Both the position numbers and the translations under genes were made by a program. Below are positions 55,992 to 64,000 of a stretch of DNA of 64,000 bases, piece after piece. Source of the stretch: Candidatus Poribacteria bacterium. Its GTDB lineage: Bacteria > Poribacteria > WGA-4E > WGA-3G. The notes beneath the pieces are model-generated. The model ran no database searches. It saw only the letters and a program-made list of their open reading frames with translations, and was not told the DNA's origin. The stretch is from assembly GCA_022820835.1 (NCBI GenBank), contig JAJEET010000026.1, positions 1-64,000 on the forward strand, written 5' to 3'. Every line of letters begins with the position of its first letter. The first letter of the stretch is position 1.

Positions 55992-56777
55992 ATGAAACGG
56001 ATTCTTGAAGCCAATTTAGGGTTGGTATTTTTCTTTCTCTACGTTCCGATTTTAGCCGTTGTGGTGTTCTCGTTCAACAGTGGTGAGCAGATCTCTGTTT
56101 GGGAAGGCTTCACGTTGGGTTGGTATGCAAAACTTTTTGAGGATGCGGCGTTGTGGCGTGCTTGCCGAAATAGTCTGATCGTGGCAGGGGTTGCGACGGC
56201 TGTCTCTACATTTATCGGAACGACGGCTGCGTTGGCGATAGAACGGTATCGGTTCCGTCTCCGAACAGTGCTCACCCGCTGCCTCTACCTACCGATTATT
56301 ATCCCAGACATCGTGCTGGCGATTGCGTTGTTAACCTTCTATGTGCAAACGCCTATCCCGCTCGGGTTGGCTTCCGTGATTATCGCGCACTGTGTTTTCA
56401 ATGTGGCGTATGTCACGATTGTCGTCCGTGCGCGTTTACAAGGCTACGATAGCACTTTAGAAGAAGCCGCCCGAGACCTCGGTGCTAACGAATGGCAGAC
56501 CTTTTGGCGGATAACCTTTCCGTTGATCGCTCCCGGAATTATTGGCGGTGCCTTGCTCGCTTTCACGCTCTCTATAGACGATTTCGTGGTCACATTCTTC
56601 ACTGCCGGTGTCGGTTATACGACGCTCTCTGTTCATATCTATTCGCAGCTGAAATTCGGGATCACACCGAAACTCAACGCCATCTCAACGATGTTGTTAG
56701 CGAATTCTATTGTGTTTATTCTGCTGTTTCTGTGGTTCCAAGGGGGTGCTACCGACTCACGAAGGGGGGATGCATGA
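55992..56777 (+). CDS. ABC transporter permease, spermidine/putrescine type (PotC-like)
   Basis: GLVFFFLYVPILAVVVFSFNSG; LEEAARDLGANEWQTFWRITFPLIAPGI; SIDDFVVTFFTAG. Confidence 0.92.
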   Translation: MKRILEANLGLVFFFLYVPILAVVVFSFNSGEQISVWEGFTLGWYAKLFEDAALWRACRNSLIVAGVATAVSTFIGTTAALAIERYRFRLRTVLTRCLYLPIIIPDIVLAIALLTFYVQTPIPLGLASVIIAHCVFNVAYVTIVVRARLQGYDSTLEEAARDLGANEWQTFWRITFPLIAPGIIGGALLAFTLSIDDFVVTFFTAGVGYTTLSVHIYSQLKFGITPKLNAISTMLLANSIVFILLFLWFQGGATDSRRGDA

Positions 56778-56857
56778 TTGTCGGCGTCCGAAAAGTTTCG
56801 CAAATTTGGATGGGTTGTGCTATAATGTTCTTATCGGTAAAACACGGATAAAAAGAC

Positions 56858-57967
56858 ATGGATAACTACCGAACGCACGTAGAAATTGATCTCGGTGCAA
56901 TCCGACGGAACGCCGAGACGATCAAAGCGTCCACCCGAAAACGTTTGATCGCTGTCGTGAAAGCGAATGCTTATGGACACGGCGTGGTCCCTGTAACAAA
57001 AGCGTTACAAGGCATCGCGGATATGTTCGCTGTTGCAACGGTTGAAGAAGGTGTAGAACTCCGTCAGGCAGGTGTTCAGGAGCCGATCCTCGTGCTTTTT
57101 AGTTCGCTGCCTGAACAGGCATCGCTTATCGTTGAACCCGGATTAGTGCCAACGATAAGCGATTGGAAATTTGCGAATCGACTGAACGCTATCGCATCAG
57201 ACAAGATAAGTGCTCATGTCAATGTCAACACAGGCATGAACCGGTACGGTGTTCACTGGACAGAGGCAGCGCAGTTTCTAAACAGACTCAAAACGTTGGA
57301 TCGGCTCGCAGTAAAAGGGTTATTCACACATCTTGCGACAGCAGACGAAACGGATAAAAGTTACGTTTTCGTTCAAATAGAACGGTTTGCGTCCGTACTT
57401 GAAGAACTCCGTAATGGCGGCGAGTTGGTTCACGCGGCAAACAGTGCGGCGACACTCGCGGTACCGGAATCGCATTTCGATGCGGTCCGTCCTGGATTGG
57501 TACTCTACGGTGTCTATCCAGTAGCCGAAAGACCGATTAAATTAGAACCGGCACTTACGTGGAAAGCACGCATCGGCTGGGTCGGGTCTCTTTCGGAAGG
57601 TGAAGGCGTGAGCTACGGACTGACCTACAAGGCACCGCATCAAACCCGTGTCGCGATGGTGCAGATTGGCTACGGCGACGGCTATCCGCGTGCGCTTTCT
57701 AATGCCGGTGAGGTGTTAATCGGTGGTGCGCGCCGTCCGATTGTCGGAAGAGTTTGCATGGATGTGAGTATTGTCCGTTTGGAATCGATGGATAATGTAT
57801 CTGTCGGCGATGAGGTCGTATTGATCGGCAAACAGAAGGATTCAGAAATCACGGTTGATGCGTTTGCACACCGCGCTGGCACCATCTCTTATGAAATCCT
57901 TACACAAATAGGGACACGCGTGCCGAGAATTTTCAAACATGCGTACTCCAATCGCAAAACTCGATGA
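56858..57967 (+). CDS. alr: Alanine racemase
   Basis: VEIDLGAIRRNAETIK; AVVKANAYGHG; VSYGLTYKAPHQTRVAMVQIGYGDGYPRALSN; GRVCMD. Confidence 0.95.
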   Translation: MDNYRTHVEIDLGAIRRNAETIKASTRKRLIAVVKANAYGHGVVPVTKALQGIADMFAVATVEEGVELRQAGVQEPILVLFSSLPEQASLIVEPGLVPTISDWKFANRLNAIASDKISAHVNVNTGMNRYGVHWTEAAQFLNRLKTLDRLAVKGLFTHLATADETDKSYVFVQIERFASVLEELRNGGELVHAANSAATLAVPESHFDAVRPGLVLYGVYPVAERPIKLEPALTWKARIGWVGSLSEGEGVSYGLTYKAPHQTRVAMVQIGYGDGYPRALSNAGEVLIGGARRPIVGRVCMDVSIVRLESMDNVSVGDEVVLIGKQKDSEITVDAFAHRAGTISYEILTQIGTRVPRIFKHAYSNRKTR

Positions 57968-57983
57968 GGTGTTATAGTCAAAG

Positions 57984-58904
57984 ATGCTAATAGAACTCAA
58001 AAACGTATCACTCTTTTACGGTGCGAACGCTGCATTAGATAACCTTTCAATCGAAGTGCAAGGCGGCGCGGTCGGTCTGCTCGGACCGAACGGTGCCGGG
58101 AAAAGCACTTTACTCAAGACACTCCTCGGTTTTGTCGAACCCAGTCAAGGCACAGCCACTGTATTTGGTTTAGATGTGAAGACAGACCCGTTGGAAATCC
58201 GAAGGCAGGTCGGGTACATGCCGGAAGATGAATGTTTAATACCTGGTATGAACGCGATCCAACTCGTCTCTTATGCGGGGGAACTTTGTGGGATGCCGAG
58301 CCGGGACGCTATGCAACGCGCACACGAAGTCCTCTATTACGTCGGACTGGATGAAGAGCGATACCGACCTATAGATGGATACTCGGTGGGAATGAAACAG
58401 CGAGTGAAGTTGGCGCAAGCACTAATACACGATCCCAAATTGCTGCTCCTTGATGAACCGACAAACGGAATGGATACAAGCGGTAGGAATGAGATGCTTG
58501 AACTCGTCAAAGACATCGCGATTGACAAAGGCATCAACGTGATTTTATCCTCACATTTGCTCCCAGATGTAGAGTTCGCATGCAGTGAGATCATCGCCTT
58601 GTCGCACGGCAGCGTCGTCATCCAAGGACAGATAGATACCCTGAAAAAAGACAGGGGCCAAGCGTTTGATTTGCGGGTTGTCGGTGACAACGAGGCGTAC
58701 ATCGCCGCTTTAGAACGTCACAACTATCGGACTGAAGTACGTCCCGATAAACATCTTCGGGTTACGTCTGGCAGTCAGGAACAAACAGATACAAAGTTCT
58801 TTTTTCAACTCGCTTACGATACCGGCGTACAACTCCGGCAGATGCGTGAAGTGAGACACTCGTTAGAGGATGTTTTCGCTGAAGTCATGAGTGTGGATGC
58901 CTAA
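57984..58904 (+). CDS. ABC transporter ATP-binding protein (ABC-2 type)
   Basis: Walker A GLLGPNGAGKST, signature YSVGMKQRVKLAQAL, Walker B LLLLDEPTNGMD. Confidence 0.93.
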   Translation: MLIELKNVSLFYGANAALDNLSIEVQGGAVGLLGPNGAGKSTLLKTLLGFVEPSQGTATVFGLDVKTDPLEIRRQVGYMPEDECLIPGMNAIQLVSYAGELCGMPSRDAMQRAHEVLYYVGLDEERYRPIDGYSVGMKQRVKLAQALIHDPKLLLLDEPTNGMDTSGRNEMLELVKDIAIDKGINVILSSHLLPDVEFACSEIIALSHGSVVIQGQIDTLKKDRGQAFDLRVVGDNEAYIAALERHNYRTEVRPDKHLRVTSGSQEQTDTKFFFQLAYDTGVQLRQMREVRHSLEDVFAEVMSVDA

Positions 58905-58979
58905 TGGTGTCAGATACCAGCACCCGATCACTTTTTCGTGCTTGGTTTTAACCGATCTAAACCGACGGAGGGAACTTGC

Positions 58980-60308
58980 ATGGCAGGTAATAATGGTATT
59001 ATTCAGATTGGGGTTGCGGAAGTCGATATTACGCCGGATTACCCGATTCGGCTCAGTGGTTATGGAAGCCGCCGGACGGAATCCGACGGTATTATCCAGC
59101 GGATATGGGCAAAAGCGCTCGCGATCGGCAGCGACGCAGATGGCCCCGTTGTCCTTGTGACGGTCGAAAACTGCGGTTTGCCGGACGAGTTGACAGAAGA
59201 AATATCGCACCGCATCAGAGAAAAAACTGGCATTTCGCGTGCAAATTTCGTGGCGTGTTTCTCGCATACACACAGTGCGCCGTGTCTCACAAACGCTGCA
59301 CCGTTCCTGTTTAGCTCAGATATACCGTCCGCCCAACAGGAGACAATAGACCGATACACGCGTCAATTTAAAGACTGGATGGAAGCCGTCGCGCTGGAGG
59401 CACTCGCAAATCGCGAACCATCGAGGTTAGCATGGAGCATTGGTGAACTCGATTTCGCCAAAAATCGGAGGACAGAAGGGGGGCCCGTAGACCACTCACT
59501 GCCGTGTGTACAGGTCAGAAATTTAGACGGACATTTGCGTGCTGTCTGGGCAAGTTATGCCTGTCACTGTACAACATTGGCAGGTACGGATAACCATATC
59601 TGTGGGGACTGGGCAGGCTACGCCCAAGAAGCGATCCAAAACGCACTTCCTGATGTAACGGCTTTAATCACTATCGGATGTGGTGCCGATGCCAATCCTG
59701 AATCTCGGATGATGCCGATGCCTGATGGACAAGAGGAGGTTTTCAATACCCGTCTGGCGTATGCGAAAGCACACGGTGAGGCACTTTCAGAAGAAATCCA
59801 GCGTCTGCTGGTAAACGATACAACGCCGCTTTTAAATGTTCCAACAGGTGCGTTTGAACGGGTTAATCTACCGTTTGATACGCTACCAACGCGTGAGGAG
59901 TGGGAGGCACGTGTCGCTGAAGGCGGTTCCCAAGCCTATCACGCTGGCAAACATCTTGAAACCCTGCAGCGCGGAGAGGCGATACAAACGGAACTCTCCT
60001 ATCCCGTACAGACGTGGACGTTCGGTGATGAATTAGCGGTGGTTTTCCTTGCGAGTGAGGTCGTTGTTGATTACTCGCTGCGTCTGAAGCGAGAATTAGA
60101 TGTAGAACGGTTGTGGGTAGGTGCTTATGCAAACGCGTTTCCAGGCTATATTCCGTCCGAACGCGTGTTAGCGGAGGGTGGCTATGAAGGTGGCGGTGCG
60201 ATGCTCTATTTCGGACCACCGACTCGGTTCGCGCCGGGTGTCGAGCAATTGGTGATTGACACAGTGCATCGATTGGTGCCGGACGAATTTTTAGCAGAAT
60301 CGCAGTAA
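58980..60308 (+). CDS. Neutral/alkaline ceramidase N-terminal domain-like hydrolase
   Basis: IGVAEVDITPDYPIRLSGYGSR; NFVACFSHTHSAPCL; YACHCTTLAGTDNHICGDWAGYAQEAI. Confidence 0.8.
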   Translation: MAGNNGIIQIGVAEVDITPDYPIRLSGYGSRRTESDGIIQRIWAKALAIGSDADGPVVLVTVENCGLPDELTEEISHRIREKTGISRANFVACFSHTHSAPCLTNAAPFLFSSDIPSAQQETIDRYTRQFKDWMEAVALEALANREPSRLAWSIGELDFAKNRRTEGGPVDHSLPCVQVRNLDGHLRAVWASYACHCTTLAGTDNHICGDWAGYAQEAIQNALPDVTALITIGCGADANPESRMMPMPDGQEEVFNTRLAYAKAHGEALSEEIQRLLVNDTTPLLNVPTGAFERVNLPFDTLPTREEWEARVAEGGSQAYHAGKHLETLQRGEAIQTELSYPVQTWTFGDELAVVFLASEVVVDYSLRLKRELDVERLWVGAYANAFPGYIPSERVLAEGGYEGGGAMLYFGPPTRFAPGVEQLVIDTVHRLVPDEFLAESQ

Positions 60309-60318
60309 ATGACGTTTT

Positions 60319-60951
60319 TCATAGCAGTGTCAATTTTGGCACTGCTATCTCTATGAACGTTCGCGTCCCCGTTCCTACGATCCAACCGACGCTTCCTACA
60401 ATAATAGCAAATGCAACAAAAGCAAGGGCATGCCTGAAAGTGCGGGATTCAGTGGCTTCTTCACTGAGTTGACTGCTGACACGATCGTTTTCCAAATATA
60501 AAATAGGGACAAAAACAATTACGAAAAATACTAAAGGTGTGATCAACTTGTATGTTATTATTCCACCGATCCAAGCGAAGAATACAGGAAGCATAGCGAG
60601 TCCAGCTAACCCAATGCCTCCGATATAACAGAGAATACAGAAGTGTCCATCGCTGAGTTGGTTGGTTAAACGCCTATTTTCCACATACAGTGCAGGAACA
60701 GTAATAGCCAGCACTGCGGATAGGATTATCGTCAATCCGAACTGCCACTCCATGAAAGTTCTACCAGCATAAAACGCCAGATAATACGCGAAGAACCCGA
60801 TAACAGTGAGCAAAGCACGCTCTAAAGTCGGCAGGCTCCACGGTTTCTGAGTTTCGGTTACAACGCCCTCAGCAGTACCGAGTGTATCTGTCTGATCAGA
60901 ATTTATAGGATCCTGTGTGTGGTTCGTAGGGTTATCAAGCATTTTGATCAT
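60319..60951 (-). CDS. Hypothetical membrane protein
   Basis: Several TM segments in two similar halves. Confidence 0.55.
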   Translation of the reverse strand: MIKMLDNPTNHTQDPINSDQTDTLGTAEGVVTETQKPWSLPTLERALLTVIGFFAYYLAFYAGRTFMEWQFGLTIILSAVLAITVPALYVENRRLTNQLSDGHFCILCYIGGIGLAGLAMLPVFFAWIGGIITYKLITPLVFFVIVFVPILYLENDRVSSQLSEEATESRTFRHALAFVAFAIIVGSVGWIVGTGTRTFIEIAVPKLTLL

Positions 60952-60981
60952 TTTCCATTATTTTCTTAGACCCTCAAACTA

Positions 60982-61443
60982 TTATTCAATAAAGTTTGTT
61001 TCAAGGATCGCCATGCTCCAAAGTTTCCATTTGCCATCTTCTTTTTTAAAAATGTGAAATGTATCAAGGATGTTATCACTAAACTCCGGTCCAGCAACCT
61101 TCTCCGTGGAAAACTCCAACCTGGCGATCGCGTACGGGTCATCCTGTCCAATATAGCGGAATAGTCACATCTGATATTTTAGGTCATAAGTTTCGGATAG
61201 AGAAATAAGAATTTCCTTGGTGTTTGAATAGGTGGGAGATTGCGTATGCATTGTATCCAATACTGCCTCAATATCCTCAGCCTCAGTTGCTCTCAGATTT
61301 TCTATTGTTAACGCCTTGATTTCTGCCGCTACATCCTCGTCGGTCTCTGCTGCAACATTCTCGCTTTTAGGAGAGAGTACCACCCAACAGAAAGAAAAAA
61401 TTAGTGTAATTGATATAGTGGTGTAAACCATTTTCATAATCAT
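60982..61443 (-). pseudogene. SnoaL/NTF2-like secreted protein interrupted by one in-frame TGA
   Basis: Frame reads ...SETYDLKYQM*LFRYIGQDDPYAIARLEFSTEKVAGPEFSDNILDTFHIFKKEDGKWKLWSMAILETNFIE*; TGA at 61165-61167. Confidence 0.65.
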
Positions 61444-61491
61444 CTACGCCTCCAATCTTAGTCGGACTTATTCATGAACCTCTGCATAATG

Positions 61492-61514
61492 CAGGCAGGG
61501 TTTCACCCCGCCTG
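61492..61514. repeat. REP-like palindrome CAGGCAGGG-tttca-CCCCGCCTG
   Basis: Inverted repeat with one mismatch. Confidence 0.6.
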
Positions 61515-61548
61515 TATTCTAATACTCTATTTTAGGAAGGTAATTGAA

Positions 61549-62424
61549 TTAAATTAATCCAGATTCTGAAACGATATTGCGTAGGGTATCAAGGTTCGCA
61601 GGGGCCATCGGTGCGAGAGGTAAGCGCAATTTGCCGTTGAGTTTGCCCATGAGTTGGAGTGCGGTTTTTGCTGGAATTGGATTCGTTTCGATAAAGAGGT
61701 TCACCGCCAGTGGTAACGTTTTATAATGGAGTTTACGTGCAAGTTCAAAGTTCCCTGCATGGAAAGCGTTGCACATCTCCGCGACATCCGTCGGCGAGAC
61801 GTTCGCGACGACCGAGATAACGCCTTTACCACCGACAGCGAGGATCGGCAGCGTGTTAACATCATCACCAGAAAGGACAACGAAATCGTCCGGACAGAGA
61901 CTGACGACTTCACTGGCGCGTTTGAGTTCACCCGTCGCTTCCTTGAGTGCGACGATGTTTGGGTGTTCGGCAAGCCGCGCAATCGTCGGTGACAGGATGT
62001 CCGTACCGCAACGTCCCGGAACGTTATAAACAACGATCGGGATGTCCACAGTATCAGCGATTTTCATGTAGTGCGCGTACAGTCCGTCTTGAGTCGGTTT
62101 ATTGTAGTAAGGCGTAACGATCAGTGCAGCGTCAGCACCGGCGGCTTTGGCGTGCTGCGTTGCACGCAACGTCCGCGTTGTTGAGTTGGAACCCGTACCC
62201 GCAATAACTGGCACCTTTCCATTGACAGTCTCAACCGTAATTTCTATGACGCTATCGTGTTCAGCCTCGGACAGCGCGGGCGATTCGCCGGTTGTGCCAC
62301 ACGGGACGATGCCGTGCGTGCCGCCGTCAAGCTGAAATTGAATCAGTTCCTTGAGTTTCGCTTCGTCAAGCGATTCATCGTCCTTAAACGGTGTGACAAG
62401 TGCTACATAAGAACCTTGAAACAT
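61549..62424 (-). CDS. dapA: 4-hydroxy-tetrahydrodipicolinate synthase
   Basis: GSYVALVTPFKDD; GIVPCGTTGESPALSEAEH; VYNVPGRCGTDI; IVALKEATGELKRASEV. Confidence 0.96.
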   Translation of the reverse strand: MFQGSYVALVTPFKDDESLDEAKLKELIQFQLDGGTHGIVPCGTTGESPALSEAEHDSVIEITVETVNGKVPVIAGTGSNSTTRTLRATQHAKAAGADAALIVTPYYNKPTQDGLYAHYMKIADTVDIPIVVYNVPGRCGTDILSPTIARLAEHPNIVALKEATGELKRASEVVSLCPDDFVVLSGDDVNTLPILAVGGKGVISVVANVSPTDVAEMCNAFHAGNFELARKLHYKTLPLAVNLFIETNPIPAKTALQLMGKLNGKLRLPLAPMAPANLDTLRNIVSESGLI

Positions 62425-62445
62425 GTAAGCCTCCATGATAACTGT

Positions 62446-62470
62446 GGAAACCCAACGGCGTGGGTTTTCC
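62446..62470. repeat. Inverted repeat in the dapF-dapA gap (GGAAACCCA-acggcg-TGGGTTTTCC)
   Basis: 9-10 bp arms with one bulge. Confidence 0.5.
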
Positions 62471-62478
62471 TGTTCCTT

Positions 62479-63303
62479 CTAATAATTCCAAGCATCCGCT
62501 GTGAGTTCACCGACGTAGATAACACGCGCATCGCCTTCGAGGTAAACGTTTTTCGCTTCGCCGTTCTCCACTTCAAAATGGATTCTCAAGACGACACCAC
62601 TCGCTGTTTTAACCGAGACAGGCGATGCCACTTTGCCCAACGATGCTGCGATGATCGCAGAAGCGATCGAACCGGTGCCGCACGCGAGCGTCTCACCTTC
62701 AACCCCACGTTCGTACGTCCGAATATCGATTAACCCTTCCGACTGGACACGAATAAAGTTGGCGTTGGTACCGGCAGGCTCAAAATCGTCGTGATAGCGC
62801 GTCTGCTGTCCAAGATTAAAGACATCTGTACCTTCTAAGTCGTCTACAAAGAAAACGACATGCGGTACGCCACTATTTGCGAAGCCGACGGTGTGCATCC
62901 CATCATCTAACTGGAGCGGAACATTCAACCGAATATCCGTCGGGTCGCTCATACGGACTTTAACGTTTTCACCGACGATTTCGGATTCATAAATTCCGGC
63001 GTTCGTTAGGAATCGCATCTGTTCGGACGCGATGCCGTTCAGATAGGCGAATTTGGAGATACAACGCGCGCCGTTACCACAGGTTTCTACCTCTCCGCCG
63101 TCGGCGTTGAAGTAGCGCATCCGAAAATCAACATCGTCTGCCTTTTCGACGAGGAGAACGCCGTCAGCACCAACGGACATCCGACGTTGGCAGAGTTTTT
63201 TAACAAAGTTTGTATCGGTGCTATCAACGATTTCCGCCAAGTTATTGATGATGACGAAATCGTTGCCTGCACCGCTGAGTTTCATAAAAGGTATTTTGTC
63301 CAT
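62479..63303 (-). CDS. dapF: Diaminopimelate epimerase
   Basis: MKLSGAGNDFVII; VETCGNGARCISKFAYL; ERGVEGETLACGTGSIASA. Confidence 0.96.
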   Translation of the reverse strand: MDKIPFMKLSGAGNDFVIINNLAEIVDSTDTNFVKKLCQRRMSVGADGVLLVEKADDVDFRMRYFNADGGEVETCGNGARCISKFAYLNGIASEQMRFLTNAGIYESEIVGENVKVRMSDPTDIRLNVPLQLDDGMHTVGFANSGVPHVVFFVDDLEGTDVFNLGQQTRYHDDFEPAGTNANFIRVQSEGLIDIRTYERGVEGETLACGTGSIASAIIAASLGKVASPVSVKTASGVVLRIHFEVENGEAKNVYLEGDARVIYVGELTADAWNY

Positions 63304-63341
63304 TGTGTGTCCTTTACTGAGAAGGTGCGATTTTGTGATAT

Positions 63342-63432
63342 TAGAACTTACAAACCCATTGCAGGCAGGGTTTGTAACCCCGCCCAGTTCTTTTTAGCAT
63401 GTAAGGATTCACGAAAAGATGCGTAAGTTCTA
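63342..63432. mobile_element. MITE-like element, family B short copy (TAGAACTTACA ... TGCGTAAGTTCTA)
   Basis: Imperfect TIRs related to 15874-15997, embedding a REP-like palindrome. Confidence 0.55.
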
Positions 63433-63470
63433 AATATGATAGAATTGTTTGGGTTTCAAGTCAAGTTATT

Positions 63471-64000
63471 TTATGCGGCGCAAGTCGGTTGTGAGTCGGT
63501 ATACATCAGTGCGTGTGCGCGGAGTTCATCCACGATTGCTAAGACACCATCGTAGCTATCGCATGTGACGAGACGGTAGCGGAACGGTTTGACGTGTGGA
63601 ATCCCTTTGAAATAGTTACTATAGTGCCGACGCATCTCTAAGAGCCCGCGTCTTAAGCCTTTCCACTTAATAGAGAAATCGAGATGCTTTCTAAAAGCAG
63701 CAATGCGTTCGTCTATTGAAGGGAGGGGCAGTAATTCACGGGTCGCAAAATAGTGTTTGATCTCGTTGAAAATCCAAGGGTAGCCGATCGCTGCGCGCCC
63801 GATCATAATCCCGTCAACGCCGTATTGCTGGCGCATCTGTAGTGCTTTCTGAGGACTATCGACATCGCCGTTCCCGAAGACAGGGATCCTCATGCGCGGG
63901 TTGTCTTTAATTTGACCGATGAGGGTCCAATCCGCCTCGCCTTTATACATCTGACGACGCGTTCTGCCGTGAATGGCGATGGCTTGGATACCGACATCCT
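63471..64000 (-). CDS. dus: tRNA-dihydrouridine synthase (partial, 5' end outside window)
   Basis: AIAIHGRTRRQMYKGEADWTLIGQIK; VFGNGDVDSPQKA; GVDGIMIGRAAIGYPWIF; frame open to window edge. Confidence 0.95.
   Translation of the reverse strand, partial: DVGIQAIAIHGRTRRQMYKGEADWTLIGQIKDNPRMRIPVFGNGDVDSPQKALQMRQQYGVDGIMIGRAAIGYPWIFNEIKHYFATRELLPLPSIDERIAAFRKHLDFSIKWKGLRRGLLEMRRHYSNYFKGIPHVKPFRYRLVTCDSYDGVLAIVDELRAHALMYTDSQPTCAA

Noticed and set aside
23253-58904. Membrane protein at 23253-24041 as the permease partner of the orphan ABC ATPase at 57984-58904
   Set aside because: They are ~34 kb apart with no shared context; ABC-2 likeness of the membrane protein is weak. Not testable from sequence alone.
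60321-60348. Hairpin ATAGCAGTG...CACTGCTAT as an intrinsic terminator
   Set aside because: It overlaps the 3' end of the 60319-60951 CDS and lacks a clear T run on either strand.
34558-61167. Genome-wide UGA reassignment (UGA as sense codon)
   Set aside because: UGA functions as a normal stop in many clear genes here (glnS/gltX ATGA overlap, aldo/keto reductase, cupin, alr, potC-like), so only local readthrough or pseudogenes remain possible.
1-64000. tRNA/rRNA genes
   Set aside because: No convincing tRNA cloverleaf with GGTTCRA T-loop or rRNA signature seen by eye; tRNAscan-SE/Infernal would be decisive.

Overview
This window is a gene-dense bacterial chromosome segment with about 55 supportable CDS on both strands. 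No rRNA, tRNA, CRISPR array, prophage or transposase gene was recognised. The combination of gene content suggests a Candidatus Poribacteria-like organism (inference, untested): PhyH dioxygenases, a large secreted WD40 family, Uma2, ASPIC/FG-GAP, sulfatase-like and ceramidase-like proteins, and many small palindromic repeats. Housekeeping blocks: ffh-rpsP-khpA-trmD-rplS-rnhB-yraN (rimM missing), glnS-gltX, glmM-yvcK, nadD-yacG-yqeK-rsfS, dnaE, dapF-dapA, alr. The strongest second-look items are: (1) an orphan protein with a full set of ATP-grasping RNA-ligase (nucleotidyltransferase) motifs, overlapping a potBC-type permease pair; (2) three tandem sigma-54 promoters with interspersed dyads ahead of a tandem Hsp20 pair; (3) two families of TA-flanked MITE-like elements; (4) a sulfatase-fold protein with Thr in place of the formylglycine Cys/Ser; (5) two genes interrupted by in-frame UGA and one Uma2 gene broken by a single-base frameshift; (6) a PIN-toxin N-terminus fused in frame to an antitoxin-like tail. 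All calls come from reading motifs by eye; no database search was run.
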